In this document: positions 38,887 to 51,246 of the stretch, piece after piece | Layout of the letters: each line of letters starts with the position of its first letter | Numbering within the stretch: position 1 is the first letter of the stretch | Origin: Prosopocoilus inquinatus | Lineage: Eukaryota > Arthropoda > Insecta > Coleoptera > Lucanidae | NCBI GenBank assembly: GCA_036172665.1 | Contig: JAYKNF010000013.1 | Span: forward strand, 3,410,001-3,474,000 | DNA length: 64,000 nt | Direction of reading: 5' to 3' | Notes under the pieces: generated by a model | Database searches by the model: none | Seen by the model: the letters and a program-made list of their open reading frames with translations, nothing else | What the model was told of the DNA's origin: nothing | Made by a program: the position numbers and the translations under genes

Positions 38887-41614
38887 GGACGCAGCAGCAG
38901 CTGGAAATAGTTTTAAACGAAACAACACATATTAGCCTTGTTCCTGTGATGTATTTAATCGATCCTTACTCATCTATCATGTTATTTGGCGTTTCGATGG
39001 ACTCCAGTAACTCTGATGTGAGATACAAAGTTCTCGGACGCAGCAGAAGCTGGAAATAGTTTTGAACGAAACAACACGTATTAGCGTTGTTCCTGTGATG
39101 TATCTAAACGATCCTTATTTATCTAACATGTTATTTGACGTTTGGATGGACTCCAGTAAGTCTGATGTGAGATACAAAGTTTTTGGACGCAGCAGGAGCT
39201 GGAAATAGTTTTAAACGAAACAACACGTATTAGCGTTGTTCCTGTGCTGTATCTAATCGATCCTTACTTATCTATCATGTTATTTTACGTTTGGATGGAC
39301 TCCAGTAACTCTGATGTGAGATACAAAGTTTTTGGACGCAGCAGAAGCTGGAAATAGTTTTAAATGAAACAACACGCATTAGCGATGTTCCTGTGAAGTA
39401 TCTACTCGATCCTTACTCATCTATCATGTTATTTTACGTTTGGATGGACTCCAGTAACTCTGATGTGAGATACGACGTTTTCGGACGCAGCAGAAGCTGG
39501 AAATAGTTTTAAACGAAAAAACACATATTAGCGTTGTTCCTGTGATGTATCTAATCGATCCTTACTCATCTATCATGTTATTTGACGTTTGGACGGACTC
39601 CAGTAACACTGATGTGAGATACAAAGTTCTCGGACACAGCAGAAGCTGGAAATAGTTTTGAACGAAACAACACGTATTAGCGTTGTTCCTGTGATGTATC
39701 TAAACGATCCTTACTTATCTAACATATTATATGACGTTTGGATGGACTCCAGTAAGTCTGATGTGAGATACAAAGTTTTTGGACGCAGCAGAAGCTGGAA
39801 ATAGTTTTAAATGAAACAACACGTATTAGCGTTGTTCCTGTGATGTATCTAAACTATCCTTACTTATCTAACATGTTATTTGACGTTTGGATGGACTCTA
39901 GTAACTCTAATGTGAGATACGAAATTTTCGGACGCAGCAGCAGCTGGAAATAGTTTTAAACGAAACAACACATATTAGCGTTGTTCCTGTGATGTATCTA
40001 ATCGATCCTTACTCATCTATCATGTTATTTGACGTTTGGACGGACTCCAGTAACTCTGATGTGAGATACAAAGTTCTCGGACGCAGCAGAAGCTGGAAAT
40101 AGTTTTAAACGAAACAACACGCATTAGCGTTGTTCCTGTGTTGTATCTAATCGATCCTTACTCATCTATCATGTTATTTGGCGTTTCGATGGACTCCAGT
40201 AACTTTAATGTGAGATACGAAGTTCTCGGACGCAGCTGAAGCTGGAAATAGTTTTAAACGAAACAACACATATTAGCGTTGTTCCTGTGATGTATCTAAT
40301 CGATCCTTACTTATCTATCATGTTATTTGACGTTTGGATGGACTCCAGTAACTCTGATGTGAGATACGAAGTTCTCGGACGCAGCAGAAGCTGGAAGTAG
40401 TTTTAAACGAATCAACAAGCATTGGCGTTGTTCCTGTGATGTATCTAATCGATCCTTACTCATCTATCATGTTATTTGGCGTTTCGATGGACTCCAGTAA
40501 CTCTGATGTGAGATACAAAGTTTACGGACGCAGCAGAAGCTGGAAATAGTTTTAAATGAAACACGTATTAGCGTTGTTCCTGTGATGTATCTAATCGATC
40601 CTTACTCATCTATCATGTTATTTGGCGTTTCGATGGACTCCAGTAACTCTGATGTGAGATACAAAGTTTACGGACGCAGCAGAAGCTGGAAATAGTTTTG
40701 AACGAAACAACACGTATTAGCGTTGTTCCTGTGATGTATCTAATCGATCCTTACTTAGCTACTATGTTATTTGACGTTTCGATGGACTCCAGTAACTCTA
40801 ATGTGAGATACGAAATTTTCGGACGCAGCAGCAGCTGGAAATAGTTTTAAACGAAACAACACATATTAGCGTTGTTCCTGTGATATATCTAATCGATCCT
40901 TATTCATCTATCATGTTATTTGGCGTTTCGATGGACTCCAGTAACTCTGATGTGAGATACAAAGTTCTCGGACGCAGCAGAAGCTGGAAATAGTTTTGAA
41001 CGAAACAACACGTATTAGCGTTGTTCCTGTGATGTATCTAATCGATCCTTACTTATCTATCATGTTATTTGACGTTTGGATGGACTCCAGTAAGTCTGAT
41101 GTGAGATACAAAGTTTTTGGACGCAGCAGGAGCTGGAAATAATTTTAAACGAAACAACACGTATTAGCGTTGTTCCTGTGCTGTATCTAATCGATCCTTA
41201 CTTATCTATCATGTTATTTGACGTTTCGATGGACTCCAGTAACTCTGATGTGAGATACAAAGTTTTTGGACGCAGCAGAAGCTGGAAATAGTTTTGAACG
41301 AAACAACACGTATTAGCGTTGTTCCTGTGATGTATCTAATCGATCCTTACTTAGCTACTATGTTATTTGACGTTTCGATGGACTCCAGTAACTCTAATGT
41401 GAGATACGAAATTTTCGGACGCAGCAGCTGCTGGAAATAGTTTTAAACGAAACAACACATATTAGCGTTGTTCCTGTGATGTATCTAATCGATCCTTACT
41501 CATCTATCATGTTATTTGACGTTTGGACGGACTCCAGTAACTCTGATGTGAGATACAAAGTTCTCGGACGCAGCAGAAGCTGGAAATAGTTTTGAACGAA
41601 ACAACACGTATTAG
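37744..41614. repeat. 3871-bp tandem duplication, copy 1 (26 monomers)
   Basis: Approximate ends. This stretch and the next 3871 bp share a series of private changes: CAGTATGTC (about 38114 and 41985), CTTATATATC (about 38224 and 42095), AAACTATCC (about 39851 and 43722), CAACAAGCATTGG (about 40413 and 44284), the GAAACACG 3-bp deletion, GATATATC (about 40883 and 44754), AAATAATTTT (about 41138 and 45009) and AGCTGCTGGAAATAG (41427 and 45298). The left boundary is near 37744, where sequence before the joint differs (GCTTCTGG in copy 1, AGAAGCTGG in copy 2). Confidence 0.9.
40553..40570. other. 3-bp deletion in a monomer (GAAACACG)
   Basis: AAATGAAACACG replaces AAATGAAACAACACG, so the monomer 40526-40671 is 146 bp long. 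The loss removes one AAC of the left arm of the monomer dyad. The same change is at about 44430 in the tandem copy. Confidence 0.95.
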
Positions 41615-44600
41615 CGTTGTTCCTGTGCTGTATCTAATCGATCCTTACTTATCTATCATGTTATTTGACGTTTCGATGGACTCCAGTAACTCTGATGTGA
41701 GATACGACGTTTTCGGACGCAGCAGAAGCTGGAAATAGTTTTAAACGAAACAACACATATAAGCGTTGTTCCTGTGATGTATCTAATCGATCCTTACTCA
41801 TCTATCATGTTATTTGACGTTTCGATGGACTCCAGTAACTCTGATGTGAGATACAACGTTCTCGGACGCAGCAGAAGCTGGAAATAGTTTTGAACGAAGC
41901 AACACGTATTAGCGTTGTTCCTGTGATGTATCTAAACGATCCTTACTTATCTAACATATTATATGACGTTTGGATGGACTCCAGTATGTCTGATGTGAGA
42001 TACAAAGTTTTTGGACGCAGCAGAAGCTGGAAATAGTTTTAAACGAAACAACACGTATTAGCGTTGTTCCTGTGCTGTATCTAATCGATCCTTACTTATA
42101 TATCATGTTATTTGACGTTTCGATGGACTCCAGTAACTCTGATGTGAGATACGACGTTTTCGGACGCAGCAGAAGCTGGAAATAGTTTTAAACGAAACAG
42201 CACATATAAGCGTTGTTCCTGTGATGTATCTAATCGATCCTTACTCATCTATCATGTTATTTGACGTTTCGATGGACTCCAGTAACTCTGATGTGAGATA
42301 CAACGTTCTCGGACGCAGCAGAAGCTGGAAATAGTTTTGAACGAAGCAACACGTATTAGCGTTGTTCCTGTGATGTATCTAAACGATCCTTACTTATCTA
42401 ACATATTATATGACGTTTGGATGGACTCCAGTAAGTCTGATGTGAGATACAAAGTTTTTGGACGCAGCAGAAGCTGGAAATAGTTTTAAACGAAACAACA
42501 CGCATTAGCGATGTTCCTGTGTTGTATCTAATCGATCCTTACTCATCTATCATGTTATTTTACGTTTGGATGGACTCCAGTAACTCTGATGTGAGATACA
42601 AAGTTTTTGGACGCAGCAGAAGCTGGAAATAGTTTTAAATGAAACAACACGTATTAGCGTTGTTCCTGTGATGTATCTAATCGATCCTTACTCATCTATC
42701 ATGTTATTTGACGTTTCGATGGACTCCAGTAACTCTAATGTGAGATACGAAATTTTCGGACGCAGCAGCAGCTGGAAATAGTTTTAAACGAAACAACACA
42801 TATTAGCCTTGTTCCTGTGATGTATTTAATCGATCCTTACTCATCTATCATGTTATTTGGCGTTTCGATGGACTCCAGTAACTCTGATGTGAGATACAAA
42901 GTTCTCGGACGCAGCAGAAGCTGGAAATAGTTTTGAACGAAACAACACGTATTAGCGTTGTTCCTGTGATGTATCTAAACGATCCTTATTTATCTAACAT
43001 GTTATTTGACGTTTGGATGGACTCCAGTAAGTCTGATGTGAGATACAAAGTTTTTGGACGCAGCAGGAGCTGGAAATAGTTTTAAACGAAACAACACGTA
43101 TTAGCGTTGTTCCTGTGCTGTATCTAATCGATCCTTACTTATCTATCATGTTATTTTACGTTTGGATGGACTCCAGTAACTCTGATGTGAGATACAAAGT
43201 TTTTGGACGCAGCAGAAGCTGGAAATAGTTTTAAATGAAACAACACGCATTAGCGATGTTCCTGTGAAGTATCTACTCGATCCTTACTCATCTATCATGT
43301 TATTTTACGTTTGGATGGACTCCAGTAACTCTGATGTGAGATACGACGTTTTCGGACGCAGCAGAAGCTGGAAATAGTTTTAAACGAAAAAACACATATT
43401 AGCGTTGTTCCTGTGATGTATCTAATCGATCCTTACTCATCTATCATGTTATTTGACGTTTGGACGGACTCCAGTAACACTGATGTGAGATACAAAGTTC
43501 TCGGACACAGCAGAAGCTGGAAATAGTTTTGAACGAAACAACACGTATTAGCGTTGTTCCTGTGATGTATCTAAACGATCCTTACTTATCTAACATATTA
43601 TATGACGTTTGGATGGACTCCAGTAAGTCTGATGTGAGATACAAAGTTTTTGGACGCAGCAGAAGCTGGAAATAGTTTTAAATGAAACAACACGTATTAG
43701 CGTTGTTCCTGTGATGTATCTAAACTATCCTTACTTATCTAACATGTTATTTGACGTTTGGATGGACTCTAGTAACTCTAATGTGAGATACGAAATTTTC
43801 GGACGCAGCAGCAGCTGGAAATAGTTTTAAACGAAACAACACATATTAGCGTTGTTCCTGTGATGTATCTAATCGATCCTTACTCATCTATCATGTTATT
43901 TGACGTTTGGACGGACTCCAGTAACTCTGATGTGAGATACAAAGTTCTCGGACGCAGCAGAAGCTGGAAATAGTTTTAAACGAAACAACACGCATTAGCG
44001 TTGTTCCTGTGTTGTATCTAATCGATCCTTACTCATCTATCATGTTATTTGGCGTTTCGATGGACTCCAGTAACTTTAATGTGAGATACGAAGTTCTCGG
44101 ACGCAGCTGAAGCTGGAAATAGTTTTAAACGAAACAACACATATTAGCGTTGTTCCTGTGATGTATCTAATCGATCCTTACTTATCTATCATGTTATTTG
44201 ACGTTTGGATGGACTCCAGTAACTCTGATGTGAGATACGAAGTTCTCGGACGCAGCAGAAGCTGGAAGTAGTTTTAAACGAATCAACAAGCATTGGCGTT
44301 GTTCCTGTGATGTATCTAATCGATCCTTACTCATCTATCATGTTATTTGGCGTTTCGATGGACTCCAGTAACTCTGATGTGAGATACAAAGTTTACGGAC
44401 GCAGCAGAAGCTGGAAATAGTTTTAAATGAAACACGTATTAGCGTTGTTCCTGTGATGTATCTAATCGATCCTTACTCATCTATCATGTTATTTGGCGTT
44501 TCGATGGACTCCAGTAACTCTGATGTGAGATACAAAGTTTACGGACGCAGCAGAAGCTGGAAATAGTTTTGAACGAAACAACACGTATTAGCGTTGTTCC

Positions 44601-45485
44601 TGTGATGTATCTAATCGATCCTTACTTAGCTACTATGTTATTTGACGTTTCGATGGACTCCAGTAACTCTAATGTGAGATACGAAATTTTCGGACGCAGC
44701 AGCAGCTGGAAATAGTTTTAAACGAAACAACACATATTAGCGTTGTTCCTGTGATATATCTAATCGATCCTTATTCATCTATCATGTTATTTGGCGTTTC
44801 GATGGACTCCAGTAACTCTGATGTGAGATACAAAGTTCTCGGACGCAGCAGAAGCTGGAAATAGTTTTGAACGAAACAACACGTATTAGCGTTGTTCCTG
44901 TGATGTATCTAATCGATCCTTACTTATCTATCATGTTATTTGACGTTTGGATGGACTCCAGTAAGTCTGATGTGAGATACAAAGTTTTTGGACGCAGCAG
45001 GAGCTGGAAATAATTTTAAACGAAACAACACGTGTTAGCGTTGTTCCTGTGCTGTATCTAATCGATCCTTACTTATCTATCATGTTATTTGACGTTTCGA
45101 TGGACTCCAGTAACTCTGATGTGAGATACAAAGTTTTTGGACGCAGCAGAAGCTGGAAATAGTTTTGAACGAAACAACACGTATTAGCGTTGTTCCTGTG
45201 ATGTATCTAATCGATCCTTACTTAGCTACTATGTTATTTGACGTTTCGATGGACTCCAGTAACTCTAATGTGAGATACGAAATTTTCGGACGCAGCAGCT
45301 GCTGGAAATAGTTTTAAACGAAACAACACATATTAGCGTTGTTCCTGTGATGTATCTAATCGATCCTTACTCATCTATCATGTTATTTGACGTTTGGACG
45401 GACTCCAGTAACTCTGATGTGAGATACAAAGTTCTCGGACGCAGCAGAAGCTGGAAATAGTTTTGAACGAAACAACACGTATTAG
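41615..45485. repeat. 3871-bp tandem duplication, copy 2
   Basis: Matches copy 1 monomer for monomer. I noticed only AACAGCAC near 42197 and CACGTGTT near 45030 as differences, so this looks like a very recent event. After it, the monomer at 45437 has GCGTGGTTTCTG and TAAACG, where the joint monomer at 41566 has GTGCTG and TAATCG, so the right end falls inside that monomer. Period 3871 is 26 monomers minus the 3-bp deletion carried inside. Confidence 0.9.
44423..44440. other. 3-bp deletion, duplicate of the one near 40560
   Basis: Identical loss in the corresponding monomer, 3871 bp downstream. It shows the deletion predates the tandem duplication. Confidence 0.95.
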
Positions 45486-46479
45486 CGTGGTTTCTGTGAT
45501 GTATCTAAACGATCCTTACTTATCTAACATGTTATTTGACGTTTGGATGGACTCCAGTAAGTCTGATGTGAGATACAAAGTTTTTGGACGCAGCAGCAGC
45601 TGGAAATAGTTTTAAACGAAACAACTCGTATTAGCGTTGTTCCTGTGCTGTATCTAATCGATCCTTATTTATCTATCATGTTATTTGACGTTTGGATGGA
45701 CACCAGTAACTCTGATGTGAGATACGAAGTTCTCGGACGCAGCAGAAGCTGGAAATAGTTTTAAACGAAACAACACGCATTAGCGTTGTTCCTGTGATGT
45801 ATCTAATCGATCCTTACTCATCTATCATGTTATTTGGCGTTTCGATGGACTCCAGTAACTTTGATGTGAGATACGACGTTTTCGGACGCAGCAGAAGCTG
45901 GAAATAGTTTTAAACGAAACAACACGCATTAGCGATGTTCCTGTGATGTATCTAATCGATCCTTACTCATCAATCATGTTATTTTACGTTTGGATGGACT
46001 CCAGTAACTCTGATGTGAGATACGACGTTTTCGGACGCAGCAGAAGCGGGAAATAGTTTTAAACGAAACAACTCGTATTAGCGTTATTCCTGTGCTGTAT
46101 CTAATCGATCCTTATTTATCTATCATGTTATTTGACGTTTCGATGGACTCCAGTAACTCTGATGTGAGATACGACGTTTTCGGACGCAGCAGAAGCTGGA
46201 AATAGTTTTAAACGAAACAACACGCATTAGCGATGTTCCTGTGTTGTATCTAATCGATCCTTACTCATCTATCATGTTATTTTACGTTTGGATGGACTCC
46301 AGTAACTCTGATGTGAGATACAATGTTTTTGGACGCAGCAGAAGCTGGAAATAGTTTTAAATGAAACAACACGTATTAGCGTTGTTCCTGTGATGTATCT
46401 AATCGATCCTTACTCATCTATCATGTTATTTGACGTTTCGATGGACTCCAGTAACTCTAATGTGAGATACGAAATTTTC
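45437..46479. repeat. Mixed link, 7 monomers
   Basis: An L-like monomer with GCGTGGTTTCTG, M, N, two D/U- or C-like monomers (one with AAGCGGGAAATAG near 46046, one with AGCGTTATTCC near 46081), U and V. M and N belong to HOR1 and U and V to HOR2, so the two series are joined here. Confidence 0.8.
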
Positions 46480-48713
46480 GGACGCAGCAGCAGCTGGAAA
46501 TAGTTTTAAACGAAACAACACATATTAGCGTTGTTCCTGTGATGTATTTAATCGATCCTTACTCATCTATCATGTTATTTGGCGTTTCGATGGACTCCAG
46601 TAACTCTGATGTGAGATACAAAGTTCTCGGACGCAGCAGAAGCTGGAAATAGTTTTGAACGAAACAACACGTATTAGCGTTGTTCCTTTGATGTATCTAA
46701 ACGATCCTTATTTATCTAACATGTTATTTGACGTTTGGATGGACTCCAGTAAGTCTGATGTGAGATACAAAGTTTTTGGACGCAGCAGGAGCTGGAAATA
46801 GTTTTAAACGAAACAACACGTATTAGCGTTGTTCCTGTGCTGTATCTAATCGATCCTTACTTATCTATCATGTTATTTGACGTTTCGATGGACTCCAGTA
46901 ACTCTGATGTGAGATACGACGTTTTCGGACGCAGCAGAAGCTGGAAATGGTTTTAAACGAAACAACACGCATTAGCGATGTTCCTGTGAAGTATCTAGTC
47001 GATCCTTACTCATCTATCATGTTATTTTACGTTTGGATGGACTCCAGTAACTCTGATGTGAGATACGACGTTTTCGGACGCAGCAGAAGCTGGAAATAGT
47101 TTTAAACGAAAAAACACATATTAGCGTTGTTCCTGTGATGTATCTAATCGATCCTTACTCATCTATCATGTTATTTGACGTTTGGACGGACTCCAGTAAC
47201 TCTGATGTGAGATACAAAGTTCTCGGACACAGCAGAAGCTGGAAATAGTTTTGAACGAAACAACACGTATTAGCGTTGTTCCTGTGATGTATCTAAACGA
47301 TCCTTACTTATCTAACATGTTATTTGACGTTTGGATGGACTCCAGTAACTCTAATGTGAGATACGAAATTTTCGGACGCAGCAGCAGCTGGAAATAGTTT
47401 TAAACGAAACAACACATATTAGCGTTGTTCCTGTGATGTATCTAATCGATCCTTACTCATCTATCATGTTATTTGACGTTTGGACGGACTCCAGTAACTC
47501 TGATGTGAGATACAAAGTTCTCGGACGCAGCAGAAGCTGGAAATAGTTTTGAACGAAATAACACGTATTAGCGTTGTTCCTGTGATGTATCTAAACGATC
47601 CTTACTTATCTAACATATTATATGACGTTTGGATGGACTCCAGTAAGTCTGATGTGAGATACAAAGTTTTTGGACGCAGCAGCTGCTGGTAATAGTTTTA
47701 AAGAAACAACACGTATTAGCGTTGTTCCTGTGCTGTATCTAATCGATCCTTACTTATCTATCATGTTATTTGACGTTTCGATGGACTCCAGTAACTCTGA
47801 TGTGAGATACGACGTTTTCGGACGCAGCAGAAGCTGGAAATAGTTTTAAACGAAACAACACATATTAGCGTTGTTCCTGTGATGTATCTAATCGATCCTT
47901 ACTCATCTATCATGTTATTTGACGTTTGGACGGACTCCAGTAACTCTGATGTGAGATACAAAGCTCTCGGACGCAGCAGAAGCTGGAAATAGTTTTGAAC
48001 GAAACAACACGTATTAGCGTTGTTCCTGTGATGTATCTAAACGATCCTTACTTATCTAACATGTTGTTTGACGTTTGGATGGACTCCAGTAAGTCTGATG
48101 TGAGATACAAAGTTTTTGGACGCAGCAGCAGCTGGAAATAGTTTTAAACGAAACAACTCGTATTAGCGTTGTTCCTGTGCTGTATCTAATCGATCCTCAT
48201 TTATCTATCATGTTATTTGACGTTTGGATGGACACCAGTAACTCTGATGTGAGATACGAAGTTCTCGGACGCAGCAGAAGCTGGAAATAGTTTTAAACGA
48301 AACAACACGCAATAGCGTTGTTCCTGTGATGTATCTAATCGATCCTTACTCATCTATCATGTTATTTGGCGTTTCGATGGACTCCAGTAACTTTGATGTG
48401 AGATACGACGTTTTCGGACGCAGCAGAAGCTGGAAATAGTTTTAAACGAAACAACACGCATTAACGATGTTCCTGTGATGTATCTAATCGATCCTTACTC
48501 ATCTATCATGTTATTTTACGTTTGGATGGACTCCAGTAACTCTGATGTGAGATACAATGTTTTTGGACGCAGCAGAAGCTGGAAATAGTTTTAAATGAAA
48601 CAACACGTATTAGCGTTGTTAATGTGATGTATCTAATCGATCCTTACTCATCTATCATGTTATTTGACGTTTCGATGGACTCCAGTAACTCTAATGTGAG
48701 ATACGAAATTTTC
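46480..48713. repeat. 15-monomer HOR1-like unit with a Q-R insert
   Basis: A-B-C-D-E-F-G-Q-R then K-L-M-N-O-P. Compared with HOR1, Q-R replaces H-I-J. The R-like monomer at 47672 carries a 1-base deletion. M has CCTCATTT near 48196 and N has CGCAATAG near 48309 as private changes. Confidence 0.88.
47695..47710. other. 1-bp deletion in a monomer (TTTTAAAGAAAC)
   Basis: TTTTAAACGAAAC has lost its C, making the monomer 47672-47819 148 bp. This is the only single-base loss I found in the window. It could be real or an assembly error. Confidence 0.9.
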
Positions 48714-51246
48714 GGACGCAGCAGCAGCTGGAAATAGTTTTAAACGAAACAACACATATTAGCGTTGTTCCTGTGATGTATTTAATCGATCCTTACTCAT
48801 CTATCATGTTATTTGGCGTTTCGATGGACTCCAGTAACTCTGATGTGAGATACAAAGTTCTCGGACGCAGCAGAAGCTGGAAATAGTTTTGAACGAAACA
48901 ACACGTATTAGCGTTGTTCCTTTGATGTATCTAAACGATCCTTATTTATCTAACATGTTATTTGACGTTTGGATGGACTCCAGTAAGTCTGATGTGAGAT
49001 ACAAAGTTTTTGGACGCAGCAGGAGCTGGAAATAGTTTTAAACGAAACAACACGTATTAGCGTTGTTCCTGTGCTGTATCTAATCGATCCTTACTTATCT
49101 ATCATGTTATTTGACGTTTCGATGGACTCCAGTAACTCTGATGTGAGATACGACGTTTTCGGACGCAGCAGAAGCTGGAAATGGTTTTAAACGAAACAAC
49201 ACGCATTAGCGATGTTCCTGTGAAGTATCTAGTCGATCCTTACTCATCTATCATGTTATTTTACGTTTGGATGGACTCCAGTAACTCTGATGTGAGATAC
49301 GACGTTTTCGGACGCAGCAGAAGCTGGAAATAGTTTTAAACGAAAAAACACATATTAGCGTTGTTCCTGTGATGTATCTAATCGATCCTTACTCATCTAT
49401 CATGTTATTTGACGTTTGGACGGACTCCAGTAACTCTGATGTGAGATACAAAGTTCTCGGACACAGCAGAAGCTGGAAATAGTTTTGAACGAAACAACAC
49501 GTATTAGCGTTGTTCCTGTGCTGTATCTAATCGATCCTTACTTATCTATCATGTTATTTGACGTTTCGATGGACTCCAGTAACTCTGATGTGAGATACGA
49601 CGTTTTCGGACGCAGCAGAAGCTGGAAATGGTTTTAAACGAAACAACACGCATTAGCGATGTTCCTGTGAAGTATCTAGTCGATCCTTACTCATCTATCA
49701 TGTTATTTTACGTTTGGATGGACTCCAGTAACTCTGATGTGAGATACGACGTTTTCGGACGCAGCAGAAGCTGGAAATAGTTTTAAACGAAAAAACACAT
49801 ATTAGCGTTGTTCCTGTGATGTATCTAATCGATCCTTACTCATCTATCATGTTATTTGACGTTTGGACGGACTCCAGTAACTCTGATGTGAGATACAAAG
49901 TTCTCGGACACAGCAGAAGCTGGAAATAGTTTTAAACGAAACAACACATATTAGCGTTGTTCCTGTGATGTATCTAATCGATCCTTACTCATCTATCATG
50001 TTATTTGACGTTTGGACGGACTCCAGTAACTCTGATGTGAGATACAAAGTTCTCGGACGCAGCAGAAGCTGGAAATAGTTTTGAACGAAACAACACGTAT
50101 TAGCGTTGTTCCTGTGATGTATCTAAACGATCCTTACTTATCTAACATATTATATGACGTTTGGATGGACTCCAGTAAGTCTGATGTGAGATACAAAGTT
50201 TTTGGACGCAGCAGCTGCTGGTAATAGTTTTAAACGGAACAACACGTATTAGCGTTGTTCCTGTGCTGCATCTAATCGATCCTTACTTATCTATCATGTT
50301 ATTTGACGTTTCGATGGACTCCAGTAACTCTGATGTGAGATACGACGTTTTCGGACGCAGCAGAAGCTGGAAATAGTTTTGAACGAAGCAACACGTATTA
50401 GCGTTGTTCCTGTGATGTATCTAAACGATCCTTACTTATCTAACATATTATATGACGTTTGGATGGACTCCAGTAAGTCTGATGTGAGATACAAAGTTTT
50501 TGGACGCAGCAGAAGCTGGAAATAGTTTTAAACGAAACAACACGCATTAGCGATGTTCCTGTGATGTATCTAATCGATCCTTACTCATCTATCATGTTAT
50601 TTTACGTTTGGATGGACTCCAGTAACTCTGATGTGAGATACGACGTTTTCGGACGCAGCAGAAGCTGGAAATAGTTTTAAACGAAACAACACATATAAGC
50701 GTTGTTCCTGTGATGTATCTAATCGATCCTTACTCATCTATCATGTTATTTGACGTTTCGATGGACTCCAGTAACTCTGATGTGAGATACAACGTTCTCG
50801 GACGCAGCAGAAGCTGGAAATAGTTTTGAACGAAGCAACACGTATTAGCGTTGTTCCTGTGATGTATCTAAACGATCCTTACTTATCTAACATATTATAT
50901 GACGTTTGGATGGACTCCAGTAAGTCTGATGTGAGATACAAAGTTTTTGGACGCAGCAGAAGCTGGAAATAGTTTTAAACGAAACAACACGCATTAGCGA
51001 TGTTCCTGTGTTGTATCTAATCGATCCTTACTCATCTATCATGTTATTTTACGTTTGGATGGACTCCAGTAACTCTGATGTGAGATACAAAGTTTTTGGA
51101 CGCAGCAGAAGCTGGAAATAGTTTTAAATGAAACAACACGTATTAGCGTTGTTCCTGTGATGTATCTAATCGATCCTTACTCATCTATCATGTTATTTGA
51201 CGTTTCGATGGACTCCAGTAACTCTAATGTGAGATACGAAATTTTC
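48714..51246. repeat. 17-monomer unit: recombinant of 21904-26373
   Basis: A-B-C-D-E-F/C-D-E-G-Q-R-S, D/U-like, T-like with CATATAAGCG, S, U, V. The first eight monomers have the order of 21904-23095 and the last nine that of 25033-26373. The unit therefore looks like that 30-monomer stretch with 13 monomers removed in register, at a point where both sides carry the E-G step. Confidence 0.85.

Larger units (their letters stand above)
29540..39573. repeat. Large segmental duplication, copy 1 (visible part)
   Basis: From inside the monomer at 29503, the order of subtypes and many private changes match the stretch from about 53966 to the right edge. Offset is 24,426 bp before the 32175/56602 region and 24,427 bp after it. 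Shared rare markers are GATATTCC (about 31340 and 55766), the GATACGTTTTC deletion (32175 and 56602), GTTCTAAACG, GCCGAAGC (33084 and 57511), GGACCCAGC (35162 and 59588), ACACTTATT (about 35500 and 59927), GCAGTAGC and TAGCCTTG (38935 and 63362). I noticed roughly 25 single-base differences in 10 kb. The right end cannot be placed, since copy 2 leaves the window. Confidence 0.88.
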
